From PXAP01 sp046483315 (GTDB lineage Bacteria; Bacteroidota; Bacteroidia; Bacteroidales; PUMT01), in contig JAWODJ010000034.1 in assembly GCA_046483315.1 (NCBI GenBank), positions 54,069-118,068 of the forward strand: 64,000 nt of DNA, written 5' to 3'. The translations under genes and the position numbers were made by a program. A model generated the notes under the pieces. It was not told where the DNA came from. It was given only the letters and a program-made list of their open reading frames with translations, and did no database searches. Shown piece after piece: positions 55,301 to 64,000 of the stretch. Position 1 is the first letter of the stretch. The number at the start of each line of letters is the position of its first letter.

Positions 55301-58300
55301 GCAGCCCGTCATCCCCCTGAAGTGGATTGGTCATCTGTCCGGGATTTCTTATACCTACCATCATGGTGCGAACATTACTAAGATTCGGATTACCCACAAC
55401 CTTGACACGATTTTCACCGTCCATCTGCATAAAAACCGTAGAAATACTAATGGCGGAACCGGGACTCTGAATTTGCTGGTTCCTTACCTGCTTAAGCTGC
55501 TGAAAAATATCCAGTTCAATATCCAGCCGGTTTTCCGACGGCCAGACTATCAGTCTGTCGTTTTCACTGTTATTGTCGTAACGACCGGGTGGAGTTATAC
55601 TTAAGGGGATCTCATATTCATAATAATTGTTTCTGTAATCTGTACCAAGCCTTATAAACATTGTAATATCCCCCTGATTAAGCTGTTCACCCGGCAGGGC
55701 AGCTGCATGCACTTCCATCTGGATCTTCCTGAATTGTCTTATATCAAGATTCAGATTCTTAAAAGCAGCCCTGGCGTCTCCATCATCCAGATTTTCTACT
55801 TTAAGTACCATAGACTGTTCATTGAGCTGCTGAAGATGTGGATTGGTGGGGTCAATAACCCTGTCAATTCCCGGGGGCAACACATAATTCACCGGTGTCT
55901 TGCTTGCATTTTCCTCTATATTGACAGCGGAAACATCAAATGTACCTGTTACCGGTTCAGGATGTGCCAGACCCTCCTGCCCTTCCATTAGAGACAGGTT
56001 ATACTGCCTCCAGTCACTTCGTACCAGGTCGAGGCGGGCAAACCTCATAATTACAGGATCTTCAAAGCCTGTAAGGAACATGCGGATAAAACGTATGGAT
56101 TTGAAATCCTGTATTGATCCGACAGCCCTTTCATAATCTGATAAAGGAATCTTAAACTGGTACCAGTTTACGGAAGATTGCTCACCGTTGGGAAATTTAA
56201 CTGAGGTGCGGACCGAATCAACTACATAATTATGCCCCACACGCAGATCTTCCGGCCTTATGCTGATCCTGTACTGATAATATGCCTCCGATTTGCTTAG
56301 CGTATTGTCACGGTTTAAATCCTCAGTGTTGGGGAGGGTGGTTGCAGAAGTGGGATATGGTTCGGGAGACTGTTCTGAAGCGGGAGAGTTGCCCTCCATG
56401 CCATTGTAATATTTATATCTCTCCAAAATATCTGCCCCGGCTTCATCCCAGTCTCTCCCTCTGAAATAGATATAATTATCACTCGAAGGATCCTCATATG
56501 CGTTTTGAAAGGCTGGTGAAGTCTCTCCGAAAATTGCAGCAATCTCATCAAGAAAGACTGAAAAAAAAGAGCGTTCATCCACCGTACGCAACCCATTAAG
56601 TCCGACATCCTGAAATTCACGTGCCTGCGGATTGTTGTCAAAGGCATTAACGAGTGATTGCTGGGTGGGAACACGTCCCCAGATTGTAGTATCAACATCT
56701 GTAACCTCTTCACTTGTAGGCAGGCCGTTCTCAAAGCTCTTGCGCCCGTCTTTCAGAATATCTTCAGAAACATTGCCCAGATTTATAAAAAAATCACCCC
56801 CGTTGTTATCTGCGGCATCTTCAATAAAAGGGTCCATAAGCCAGAACTCGACATACTCGATATTAGCAGCCTCAAAATCAGTAGTAGAAAGTGATCTCAT
56901 TATACCCCCCCAGCGACTTTCCGGATTCAATAAACGACCGTCAGATCCTATCCCGGCAGAATAATCTGATGATTGTACATCATAATTATAGGGCCCCCGT
57001 TCAACAGGATAATATGCAAGATTTAAAACCGGAATATTTGTGGGTATGCCACTGGGTGTTTCCCTGGCCGGAAAAAGTTCTTTCTCAAATACCTCCCTTA
57101 CAAAATGACTTGATTGCAGGTCAGGGTTATTCTTAATATATTCGGGAGTAGCTGCCGTATTTCTTAAAAAGAGAGGGTCAATAACATACCATGCCAGGAG
57201 TGCCCTGTTATACCCATAAGCAAAATCACTGGAAAGAGCAGACTCAGGGAAAAGGGGTTGTCCCTCCGGGGTGCTGGAAATAACCCATGCACTGGGAGTT
57301 TTAAGATCTATAGTTGTCTTGGTAGCTTCAAAATCGTCAATATATGATACCCCGGCATCACCAAGTGCCCTGGAATGGCCCGGTATAAGATGAGCAAATT
57401 CACCCTGAAATGTTATAGTGGAGGTCTCCCTGGTATCAATAAAAGGGAGCAGGTCGACCAGGTTTGTAAGAAAACGGGACTCCGTGCGGTACGAGCTATT
57501 CAGTCCCCAAATAGTATTGGATATTGGTTCATCGCCAAAACTTACCTTCTGGGTAAGAGGCCTTTCGGTAAGATTAAGGAGGGTGGCACCAATATTGAAA
57601 TTATCTGAAAAACGGTAATCAAAATGTGAACCGACAAGAGTTTTTGTCTGGATATTAAAAAGAGACTGGCTCTCAAGTGATATTCGGATAGGTGTTCCGG
57701 ATTCAAGCAATCCCTGGTTAATGATCTGCACCCTGCCCAGGGCATAATCAACTGTGTAATCCACATTCTCTGTAAGCTGTACCCCCCCTGCAGTGACCTG
57801 CACAGATCCTCTGGGAACATTCATGGCATTCAGGGGTATTTCCGAGCCGGAAGAGGACTGGTACATGCCGGCCAGCAGAAACTTATTTTTCTCGGCAATC
57901 TGCTGTGCCCTTGTCTGAGTTGAGTCATAAAGCTCCTGAAAAACATAACGGTCGGCTATGGCATCATCACCGAACTGCTTTTTAAGATGCGAACCGAAAG
58001 GTTCAAGCACAGGAAATACTATACGGCCATTGGAAGGATAAATGGTAATTCCCTCTATGAAGTCGAAAGAGCCATCAGGATAGGGGTCAAGCTGTGAATT
58101 AAGATTATCAAGATTCATAACCCTCAAGAGGGTCTGCTCGCGAATCCTCCCCTCGGGAATATAATTCAATGCATTACCTGTCTGGTCATCCTGATACATC
58201 ACATTTAGTACAAACTCACTCCTGTTTACCTGCCAGGCACCTATTGAATATACATTCTTCATCATGAGGTCCCATGTAGGAAGCCGCGGGGTAAGATTGG

Positions 58301-59840
58301 TTCCCTTTAACAGCTTAACTATCAAGACATCGGGTGCGGATATCCCTTCATTTGAAAACTCCCCCACCCGGAAAGTCTCCCCCCCTATCGTATATTCAAA
58401 TGCAACAGCAAGAACCTCATCTGCATTCAATGCCGTATTAAGAGATATATAACCCAGTCTTGAATTTATTGTAAAGTCCCTCGGAGAAAGTTTTCTGGCA
58501 TTTTCTATCGCTTCATAATCCTGGCCAATAACAAAATCCGGAGCAAGAGGCTGAAGAGTATTGGTTAACTGGTTGATATTTCTTATGCCCTGATAACTTG
58601 TGGTCATTATCTCATAGAGGTCATTAAGCGAATTACGCGGGTGATTTCCCTGCACGGACGGATCGCCTGCAAAATTTCCATCAGAAAAAATGTTTTCCTG
58701 GTTTTCCGCAAGGTCCATAAAGGCAACAATATTTCTTGCATTCTCAAAATTATCCGTTTTATTGGTTACCCACACCTCGATTCTGGTAATATTTACCCCG
58801 GAGCTTATAACAGGAAGATTTCGCAATGATGATTCATAAGTATCCCTGAAATAGTGGCCCAGGAAAAAATGCCTGTTCCCGTCATAATCATCGGCATAAA
58901 CCTCAAATTCCTGTGTCTGGGCGCCACCCCTGACCTCAATTACAGAAGATTCACCCTTCTGCTGTGAAAAAACACTTGTAACAGTTAGATTCCCAAACTT
59001 CATCTCAGTCTTAAGGCCAAAAAGACTCTGGCTTCCGGTGATAAGCGAACCGGGAAGTGGCAGGGTAACATTACCTGCTTCAACCCTTTGAAATATTTCA
59101 TCCTCACTGCCGGTATACTCAAGTTTGGTCTGATTCTCAAACTCAAACATGGCTTCAGTGTTGTAATTAATCCCCAGCCTGACCCTGTCGCCGATAGTAC
59201 CCGTTACGTTCATCTGGATTTTCTCCTGGAAATCAAATGTGGTTGTACGACGCAGCTCCTCCTGAATATCGGGCCGTTCATTTTTTACCGTATTGATTCC
59301 AAAAATTAGTTCGGCCGACCCCTGTGGCTGAATATTTACAACATCACTGCCAAAAATCATATCGATTGCATCAGCACCTAACGACAGGCCAGGAATAAAA
59401 TCGGTTCTGCCGTCCTCAGCCTGGCCGCGCGAACGTTGCTGCCAGTATTCACGCATGGCCTTTTCCATGTTATATGTCCTGTATTCTTCAAGGCTCATGA
59501 CACCGGGCCGGCCAATATCAATATCTCCAACCATCCGGCGGAAAAGATAGGAGTTTGTCTCAATATCATATTCTGTAATCAGCCTGAAATTGGATGGTAA
59601 AGGAATATCTGATGACGGAGGAGGATCTTGTATGCCGTTTGACAGTCCGGTATCAGGAAACATTACAATTGATCCCTGAACATTATCTGAGGATCCGTTT
59701 TCTTTGTACTGTGCTTCTGAATTATGACCAAAAGCATGCATCAAGGTTGAAGTGCCCGGAGTCAGGATAAAAACCCAAAACAATAATACCCAAAAAGATG
59801 TACCGGAATATTTTGATGCCTTAGCCAATAGAAAAGCCAA
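52377..59840 (-). CDS. sprA: SprA, type IX secretion outer-membrane translocon
   Basis: 2487 residues. Giant beta-barrel outer-membrane pore of the type IX secretion system, needed for secreted CTD proteins and for gliding where present. Signal peptide at residues ~12-37 (hydrophobic FWVLLFWVFILTPGTS), then repeated SprA-type blocks: VLVVKFEY-type strands, VNITRIEVWVTNKT, a GEIWINELRLTNF module, and many TonB-like barrel strands to the end (SVGFSLRFTLIQ). The start is a TTG at 59840; no ATG exists before the signal, and sprA is in the same frame as ruvA with only a TAG between. Order ruvA-sprA-gcvH is conserved in Bacteroidota. Other T9SS genes are outside the window. Confidence 0.95.
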   Translation of the reverse strand: MAFLLAKASKYSGTSFWVLLFWVFILTPGTSTLMHAFGHNSEAQYKENGSSDNVQGSIVMFPDTGLSNGIQDPPPSSDIPLPSNFRLITEYDIETNSYLFRRMVGDIDIGRPGVMSLEEYRTYNMEKAMREYWQQRSRGQAEDGRTDFIPGLSLGADAIDMIFGSDVVNIQPQGSAELIFGINTVKNERPDIQEELRRTTTFDFQEKIQMNVTGTIGDRVRLGINYNTEAMFEFENQTKLEYTGSEDEIFQRVEAGNVTLPLPGSLITGSQSLFGLKTEMKFGNLTVTSVFSQQKGESSVIEVRGGAQTQEFEVYADDYDGNRHFFLGHYFRDTYESSLRNLPVISSGVNITRIEVWVTNKTDNFENARNIVAFMDLAENQENIFSDGNFAGDPSVQGNHPRNSLNDLYEIMTTSYQGIRNINQLTNTLQPLAPDFVIGQDYEAIENARKLSPRDFTINSRLGYISLNTALNADEVLAVAFEYTIGGETFRVGEFSNEGISAPDVLIVKLLKGTNLTPRLPTWDLMMKNVYSIGAWQVNRSEFVLNVMYQDDQTGNALNYIPEGRIREQTLLRVMNLDNLNSQLDPYPDGSFDFIEGITIYPSNGRIVFPVLEPFGSHLKKQFGDDAIADRYVFQELYDSTQTRAQQIAEKNKFLLAGMYQSSSGSEIPLNAMNVPRGSVQVTAGGVQLTENVDYTVDYALGRVQIINQGLLESGTPIRISLESQSLFNIQTKTLVGSHFDYRFSDNFNIGATLLNLTERPLTQKVSFGDEPISNTIWGLNSSYRTESRFLTNLVDLLPFIDTRETSTITFQGEFAHLIPGHSRALGDAGVSYIDDFEATKTTIDLKTPSAWVISSTPEGQPLFPESALSSDFAYGYNRALLAWYVIDPLFLRNTAATPEYIKNNPDLQSSHFVREVFEKELFPARETPSGIPTNIPVLNLAYYPVERGPYNYDVQSSDYSAGIGSDGRLLNPESRWGGIMRSLSTTDFEAANIEYVEFWLMDPFIEDAADNNGGDFFINLGNVSEDILKDGRKSFENGLPTSEEVTDVDTTIWGRVPTQQSLVNAFDNNPQAREFQDVGLNGLRTVDERSFFSVFLDEIAAIFGETSPAFQNAYEDPSSDNYIYFRGRDWDEAGADILERYKYYNGMEGNSPASEQSPEPYPTSATTLPNTEDLNRDNTLSKSEAYYQYRISIRPEDLRVGHNYVVDSVRTSVKFPNGEQSSVNWYQFKIPLSDYERAVGSIQDFKSIRFIRMFLTGFEDPVIMRFARLDLVRSDWRQYNLSLMEGQEGLAHPEPVTGTFDVSAVNIEENASKTPVNYVLPPGIDRVIDPTNPHLQQLNEQSMVLKVENLDDGDARAAFKNLNLDIRQFRKIQMEVHAAALPGEQLNQGDITMFIRLGTDYRNNYYEYEIPLSITPPGRYDNNSENDRLIVWPSENRLDIELDIFQQLKQVRNQQIQSPGSAISISTVFMQMDGENRVKVVGNPNLSNVRTMMVGIRNPGQMTNPLQGDDGLPKSGEIWINELRLTNFNEESGWAANARFTARLADLGTFTFAGLTSQPGFGSIEKKVNERSQEQVNQYDLSTNLELGKFFPEDYGVRIPMYVGYSEGFINPKYNPVDPDVPLRDALDSAQTKRERDSIKDIAQDYTQRKSLNFTNVQITQTSGPPKIYSISNWSLSYAFSEMYGRNISTDYRIQRNYSGGINYNYTTQPKNVTPFSNWGIFNSPVLRLLRDFNFYYAPSYLSFRTDLNRYYQANQLRNINNPDFLILPSYQKDFTWNRFYDIRFDLTRQLRFEFSATNTARIDEPEGIVDRYRAPDDYRQWKDSVLMNLKDLGRTTQYYHSANLTYSLPINKIPFFNWVNITARYNTTYGWDTRMMLPDSVDIDLGNVIKNSNTTQLNTQLNMVNLYNKVGYLERVNQKTRQLQSRTSDQPSRTTQPELRRVRYEQSNVNLDANRAHIINHNLHTEEVVVRVLDDQGRPVRGSTEIVNDSRVDFTVDRNIEGADVVVEGNVEIRETFFTKLAEHSARLVMSVKNIGASYSHTDGTIFHGYLPGTDLLGIQNYNESVAPGYPFIFGYQDPDFAWKSIRRGWMTTDTTLNEPYMMSHSNTFNLRSTIEPIPGFRIDVTASRTFVENMQEYYYADRFGDFHASNKMNSGNFNMTFLSLKTAFERPNSENSYYSSAYEDFRSYRQLIAERLAEERGYSEGYDPDVLDEEGFPDGYGRLSQDVLLPAFIAAYGKMDPRRITLNTFPLVPLPNWRIVYDGLSRIPLLNRILQTANINHAYRSTYSISNYITNLGYIAGDDGFSYIRDNVKSSFTPEYNISSVAISEQFNPLINLDITWNNDFTSRAEIRMTRTVSLSLANNQISEIKSEELVMGIGYRFRDVQLVYRAAGTQRELRSDLNVRADLSVRENVTIVRRLAEEGIQPTAGQTVISVNASADYVISNRFDVRLFFDRVVNKPIVSLSYPTTNTSVGFSLRFTLIQ

Positions 59841-59852
59841 TAAGATTAATAT

Positions 59853-60434
59853 CTAGAGTTTTTTCAAAGCCCTTTTTACCAGATTCTCTACCGTTGTAAT
59901 CTCACCGTCAGCGATTAACTGGTTAATTACCTTCTCAACATTGCCCCTTGGAAATCCCAGCATTATTAAAGCAGATAACGATTCATCCCTTACCGTATTG
60001 TCTGTTGCGGCAAATATTTCTTCTCCTCCGGTTAATTTCCCCAGCTTATCTTTAAGGTCGACAATGATTCTCTGGGCCGATTTCAATCCTATGCCCTTGA
60101 CACCTTTCAATACATCAACATTACCTCCTGCTATGGCATTTTGAATTTCGCCGGGCGATAATGAAGACAGCATTACTCTTGCAGTGTTTGCCCCAATGCC
60201 CGAAACGGTTATCAGAAGCCTGAAAAGTTCCCTCTCCTCCTTGTCGGCAAAACCAAAGAGAAGATGTGCATCTTCCCGTATAACCTGATGTAAAAAAACC
60301 TGGGTGGTTTGTCTTCCGTTAAAAGATGAATAGGTATTGAGTGAGATATTCACAAAATAGCCTGTGCCCCCGTTCTCAATAACCATGTAAGCCGGTGTGA
60401 GTTCGGTAATATTACCCGAGATATATTCATACAT
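59853..60434 (-). CDS. ruvA: Holliday junction branch migration protein RuvA
   Basis: 193 residues. N-terminal OB fold (MYEYISGNITELTPAYMVIENGG reduced), helix-hairpin-helix region (LLITVSGIGANTARVML, VKGIGLKSAQRIIVDLKDKL), and the C-terminal domain III that touches RuvB. First gene of the ruvA-sprA-gcvH string. RuvB/RuvC are not in the window. Confidence 0.96.
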   Translation of the reverse strand: MYEYISGNITELTPAYMVIENGGTGYFVNISLNTYSSFNGRQTTQVFLHQVIREDAHLLFGFADKEERELFRLLITVSGIGANTARVMLSSLSPGEIQNAIAGGNVDVLKGVKGIGLKSAQRIIVDLKDKLGKLTGGEEIFAATDNTVRDESLSALIMLGFPRGNVEKVINQLIADGEITTVENLVKRALKKL

Positions 60435-60665
60435 AATAGCAGGATTTTTTTACATTTAAAAGGAACAATAATATAAACATATGAAAAACTGACTTTTACA
60501 TTATTTATTTTAATAATCTCATTCTATTATCATATTCATTATATATTTTTGATGAATCCATGTTTTAGAACGTCATACAGAAAACATTAAATAATCAGCA
60601 CAAGATTAAATAAATAATCCAATAAATTCCGGTCAGCAATCACTAAGTCAAAAAATACGAAATAA

Positions 60666-61856
60666 ATGAAAATATTTAATAATACAGAAATTGCTTTTAA
60701 AAGCAGAACTGACAGGGAATTAAAAAAAGCCTGGCTTCTTTTTAAATTAATGTCATACCCGTCTGCAGTTAAGATTTCAGGAATATTTGCCACTATCGGG
60801 ATTCGTTTTAAGGTTCCTGTCAGATGGCTGGTAAAACCAACAATATTCAGTCATTTCTGCGGAGGTGAAACTCTTGATGAATGTAAAACAGTTGTGGAGC
60901 ACCTCGCCAGATTCAAAGTCCACTCCATCCTTGATTATGCAGCGGAAGACCAGGATTCGGAGGAAGAAATAAAATCTGTAATGGATGAAATAATCAGGAC
61001 AATGGATTTTGCCACATCACAAAGTTATGTGCCATGCTCGGTATTCAAGCCTACTGCACTTGCTCCGGGAAATATTCTGGGCAATGCAGGTTCATTTTCT
61101 TCAGGAAACGATATAACACAAGGTATTGAGAAATTCAGGGATAATATCAGAACTCTTTGCCAGGCTGCCTGTGAAAGAGATCTCCCTGTCATGATAGATG
61201 CAGAGGAAAGCCACTACCAGGAGGTAGTAGACAGCGTGGCAACTGAAATGATGCAACTTTATAACAGTAAAAAAGCCATAGTATTCAATACCCTCCAGAT
61301 GTACAGGCACGACAGGCTTGAATTCCTCAGTGAATGCATAAGGAAGGCCGGCAAAAACAATTATCACCTTGGAATAAAACTTGTACGCGGCGCATATATG
61401 GATCAGGAGAGGGAACGTGCACGCAGGATGGGATACCCTTCACCGATTTATCCTGACAAACAAAGTACAGACAGTGCATTTAATTCGGCAATTTCACTAT
61501 GTCTTGACAATTTAAACAATACAAGCATCTTTATCGGAACACATAATGAAGACAGCCTTATTTTTCTGATGGAAAAGATGAAAAGCCTGAAACTGAAAAA
61601 TGATGATCCACGGGTACTGGTTTCTCAGCTTTACGGGATGAGTGATCACATAAGCTTCAATATGGCGAAACATTCATATAATGTTGCCAAATATCTGCCG
61701 TATGGCCCCGTAAGGTATCTGCTTCCCTACCTGATAAGAAGGGCTGAGGAAAATAAATCGGTGAGCGGACAGGCTGGAAGGGAATTACATTATCTTAAGC
61801 TTGAAATTAACAGAAGGAATCGATCTGAAAAAGATAAATTAAACACAAAACCTTAA
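60666..61856 (+). CDS. Proline dehydrogenase
   Basis: 396 residues; FAD enzyme that oxidises proline to pyrroline-5-carboxylate, membrane-associated electron transfer to quinone. The TIM-barrel signatures are complete: KLVRGAYMDQERERA, GTHNEDS, and QLYGMSDH; the C-terminal YLLPYLIRRAEENKS also fits PutA/PRODH. It is a single-domain form, not fused to P5C dehydrogenase. 4 bp upstream of the small membrane protein; glutamate dehydrogenase follows. Confidence 0.95.
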   Translation: MKIFNNTEIAFKSRTDRELKKAWLLFKLMSYPSAVKISGIFATIGIRFKVPVRWLVKPTIFSHFCGGETLDECKTVVEHLARFKVHSILDYAAEDQDSEEEIKSVMDEIIRTMDFATSQSYVPCSVFKPTALAPGNILGNAGSFSSGNDITQGIEKFRDNIRTLCQAACERDLPVMIDAEESHYQEVVDSVATEMMQLYNSKKAIVFNTLQMYRHDRLEFLSECIRKAGKNNYHLGIKLVRGAYMDQERERARRMGYPSPIYPDKQSTDSAFNSAISLCLDNLNNTSIFIGTHNEDSLIFLMEKMKSLKLKNDDPRVLVSQLYGMSDHISFNMAKHSYNVAKYLPYGPVRYLLPYLIRRAEENKSVSGQAGRELHYLKLEINRRNRSEKDKLNTKP

Positions 61857-61860
61857 CAAC

Positions 61861-62355
61861 ATGATACTTAATAATCAAAAACAGGCAGTAAACCTTAGAA
61901 TACAATATTCCCTTGCGCTACTGATATTTGTTATTGCAATAGGATTGATATATTTTACCGATATTTTTAAGCAAGGCGTTTTGAGCTATAACAAAGACCA
62001 GGTTGCTATTTTTATACTTGTAGTTTTTATTTTATACTTTCTTCTGAATTTTCTTCGCAACCCTCAATATATTTATTATTCCGATACAGGAAATAAATTT
62101 ATACTGCGATATTTTTCGCTTCGCCCCATGGCCGGGAAAAAGAATTCCATTGAATTCAACAAAGGTGAATTAAAAAAATTTGAAATAAAGCAATCATTGC
62201 TTGGTTTCAATCAGAATATTATCATTTACAGGAGCACTCCAAAAGGCACAGCCAAATATCCGCCTGTCAGTATTACCGCTCTTGGCAAAGATAACAGGGA
62301 AAGGATGCTTGCATCAATCCAAAAACTGATCCTGGCAAACCGAAACAGGAAGTAA
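61861..62355 (+). CDS. Small membrane protein of unknown function, PH-like domain
   Basis: 164 residues. Two membrane helices (~14-34 and ~46-64), then a cytoplasmic beta-rich part (YSDTGNKFILRYFSLRP) of the bacterial PH-like type; this fold assignment is only by eye. ATG at 61861, 4 bp after the proline dehydrogenase stop, so translationally coupled; it may help the enzyme at the membrane. Confidence 0.8.
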   Translation: MILNNQKQAVNLRIQYSLALLIFVIAIGLIYFTDIFKQGVLSYNKDQVAIFILVVFILYFLLNFLRNPQYIYYSDTGNKFILRYFSLRPMAGKKNSIEFNKGELKKFEIKQSLLGFNQNIIIYRSTPKGTAKYPPVSITALGKDNRERMLASIQKLILANRNRK

Positions 62356-62489
62356 AACATATTATACAGCATGTTTGTCCGCGTCCAATATTGCAAATAC
62401 CTCTATATCTGGCCATTTGATCAATAATCCATGAGAAAAGTCATTGTGATTCATGAGGAAAATCATAAGCTGAATGATCCCGATTCATT

Positions 62490-62497
62490 TACTTTTG
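62490..62497 (+). promoter_or_regulatory. Candidate -7 element for gdhA
   Basis: TACTTTTG matches TAnnTTTG, 60 bp upstream of the gdhA ATG. A -33 TTTG is not visible. The 201-bp intergenic region holds nothing else recognised. Confidence 0.4.
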
Positions 62498-62556
62498 TAG
62501 CCTTATTTAAAGGCTTCTCTAAAACCAACAATAACTCAATTTAAAAACATATTATC

Positions 62557-63894
62557 ATGAATGTAGACAAATTAATGATAGACCTGGAGAAAAAACATCC
62601 GGGAGAATTGGAATACCTTCAGGCTGTGCGGGAAGTACTTGAATCAATTGAAGAGATTTACAATCAAAACCCCCAGTTCGAATCGGCAGCCATTATCGAA
62701 CGTCTGGTCGAACCTGACAGGGTTATGACATTCAAGGTCCCCTGGGTTGATGACCAGGGACAGGCACATGTTAATGTAGGCTACAGGATACAATTCAACA
62801 ATGCTATAGGTCCTTATAAAGGAGGTCTTCGTTTTCACCCGAGTGTAAATCTCAGTATTCTTAAGTTCCTTGGATTCGAACAGATCTTCAAAAATGCCCT
62901 TACAACCTTACCAATGGGCGGAGCTAAAGGAGGATCAGACTTTAACCCGAAGGGAAAATCCAATTCAGAGATAATGCGGTTCTGCCAGTCATATATGCTG
63001 GAACTCTGGAAGATGATAGGTCCCGATACTGATGTGCCGGCGGGTGATATTGGTGTGGGAGGAAAAGAGATAGGTTATCTCTATGGTATGTACAAAAAAC
63101 TGGCCTCAGAGCACACGGGAGTATTGACAGGTAAGGGAAGGAACTGGGGTGGCAGCCTGATCAGGCCAGAAGCGACAGGTTTCGGCAATGTTTTCTTTGC
63201 TGAAGAGATGTTGAAGACTAAAGGTGAAACTTTCAAAGGCAAAATAGTGACTGTTTCCGGTTTTGGCAATGTAGCATGGGGTGCTATTATCAAGGCTAAC
63301 CAACTGGGAGCAAGAGTTGTGACTATTTCCGGCCCGGATGGTTACATTTATGATCCCGACGGCATTACGGGAGAAAAAATTGACTATCTCCTTGAACTCA
63401 GGGCCTCCAACCAGGATATTGCAAAACCCTACTCATATGAATTCCCCGATGCACAATTTCACGAAGGTAAAAGACCATGGGAGGTTAAATGCGACATAGC
63501 TCTTCCCTGTGCAACCCAGAACGAACTGGGTGAGGAAGATGCAAAAATGCTGGTAAAAAACGGATGCATGTGTGTATCAGAAGGTGCAAATATGCCATCA
63601 ACACCAGAAGCAATTGAAATATTTCTTGAAAACAAAATCCTTTACGGTCCGGGTAAAGCAGCAAATGCCGGGGGAGTATCGACAAGCGGACTTGAACAGA
63701 CGCAGAATGCCATGAAACTATGCTGGACAGCCGAAGAGGTAGAGGAAAAGCTGCACCAGATCATGAGAAACATACATGAATCATGTGCAAAATTTGGTAC
63801 AGAGTCCGGCGGATATGTCAATTACATGAAAGGTGCCAATATAGCAGGATTCATGAAAGTTGCAAATGCCATGCTTGACCAGGGCGTTATCTGA
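62557..63894 (+). CDS. gdhA: NADP-type glutamate dehydrogenase
   Basis: 445 residues, the size of the hexameric short class. Converts 2-oxoglutarate and ammonia to glutamate. GPYKGGLRFHPSVNLS, the catalytic lysine segment TTLPMGGAKGGSDF, GDIGVGGKEIGYL and the Rossmann VSGFGNVAWGA are intact. ATG start. Nearby proline dehydrogenase would feed glutamate (a P5C dehydrogenase is not in the window). Confidence 0.97.
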   Translation: MNVDKLMIDLEKKHPGELEYLQAVREVLESIEEIYNQNPQFESAAIIERLVEPDRVMTFKVPWVDDQGQAHVNVGYRIQFNNAIGPYKGGLRFHPSVNLSILKFLGFEQIFKNALTTLPMGGAKGGSDFNPKGKSNSEIMRFCQSYMLELWKMIGPDTDVPAGDIGVGGKEIGYLYGMYKKLASEHTGVLTGKGRNWGGSLIRPEATGFGNVFFAEEMLKTKGETFKGKIVTVSGFGNVAWGAIIKANQLGARVVTISGPDGYIYDPDGITGEKIDYLLELRASNQDIAKPYSYEFPDAQFHEGKRPWEVKCDIALPCATQNELGEEDAKMLVKNGCMCVSEGANMPSTPEAIEIFLENKILYGPGKAANAGGVSTSGLEQTQNAMKLCWTAEEVEEKLHQIMRNIHESCAKFGTESGGYVNYMKGANIAGFMKVANAMLDQGVI

Positions 63895-63921
63895 TACCGG
63901 TACCTGTTAATGCAGAACCTA

Positions 63922-63947
63922 AAAAAGAGGGCGATGCCCTCTTTTTG
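63922..63947 (+). terminator. Rho-independent terminator after gdhA
   Basis: Stem AAAGAGGGC / GCCCTCTTT with a GAT-like loop and a T-run. 28 bp downstream of the gdhA stop. Confidence 0.85.
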
Positions 63948-64000
63948 CTTTTTGCAGGATAACGTTTGCATCAGTTTTAAAAATCCGGTATCTGCTCAAG

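Noticed and set aside
62431..62544. 37-residue ORF just before gdhA
   Set aside because: Overlaps the candidate promoter, no helix or domain pattern; likely chance.
1..64000. Search for tRNA, rRNA, CRISPR repeats and complete insertion sequences
   Set aside because: No TPsiC-type GGTTCGAATCC arms, no regularly spaced repeats and no transposase-like frame were seen; short tRNA-like elements could have been missed by eye.

Overview
The window is a gene-dense stretch of a Bacteroidota chromosome, most likely a Bacteroidales/Marinilabiliales-type organism. This rests on gene content: the type IX secretion translocon SprA, the LpxC-FabZ fusion, a SUF operon in the order sufB-C-D-S-E-T, a TonB-dependent receptor with a CarboxypepD-like N-terminus, a GSCFA protein, a malic enzyme-phosphotransacetylase fusion, and promoters of the Bacteroidota type (TTTG / TAnnTTTG). 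Shine-Dalgarno sequences are mostly absent. I see no rRNA, tRNA, CRISPR array, complete insertion sequence or prophage. The order-level placement is an inference.

Layout. 1-1.7 kb: 3' part of an S9 peptidase, ended by a terminator. 1.9-12.7 kb (minus strand): maeB fusion, pdxA, pepA, groEL/groES, then a sigma-54 regulator-LptE-TPR protein-SecG operon. 12.9-20.4 kb: kdsB, a lipoprotein with a TonB receptor and a GSCFA protein, yjbQ, queG and a NYN-LOTUS protein. 20.5-23.4 kb: a PerR-type regulator followed by katG, the peroxide-defence block. 23.7-27 kb: an unrecognised multi-pass membrane protein and a second S9 peptidase. 27-30.4 kb: the most accessory-looking part, with a HepT/MntA toxin-antitoxin pair whose antitoxin carries an extra XRE domain, a 600-bp decayed stretch, and a Zn/Cd-type P-ATPase. 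30.5-34.5 kb: fatty acid desaturase, porin-like protein and two YceI-like proteins. 34.5-40.8 kb: a cysteine-bearing Rrf2 regulator and the SUF Fe-S operon. 41-47 kb: thiL and the lipid A block (HD hydrolase-lpxD-lpxC/fabZ-lpxA). 47.2-51.9 kb: rimP-nusA-infB behind a good Bacteroidota promoter and a leader hairpin. 51.9-60.4 kb: ruvA-sprA-gcvH. 60.7-63.9 kb: proline dehydrogenase, a small membrane protein and glutamate dehydrogenase.

How the genes work together. Much of the window builds the envelope: lipid A acylation, KDO activation, LptE, SecG, SprA, TonB receptor and porin. Fe-S assembly, peroxide defence (PerR/KatG) and metal efflux form a stress/metal theme, and proline to glutamate to 2-oxoglutarate is represented at the right end.

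No large unknown system is evident. The best leads are the PerR-like regulator that keeps every regulatory metal ligand but has lost the structural zinc site, the XRE-MntA/HepT module beside a decayed ATPase fragment and a frameshifted ORF, the duplicated-motif membrane protein at 23.7 kb, the rimP leader hairpin, and the Rrf2/YceI/SUF neighbourhood.
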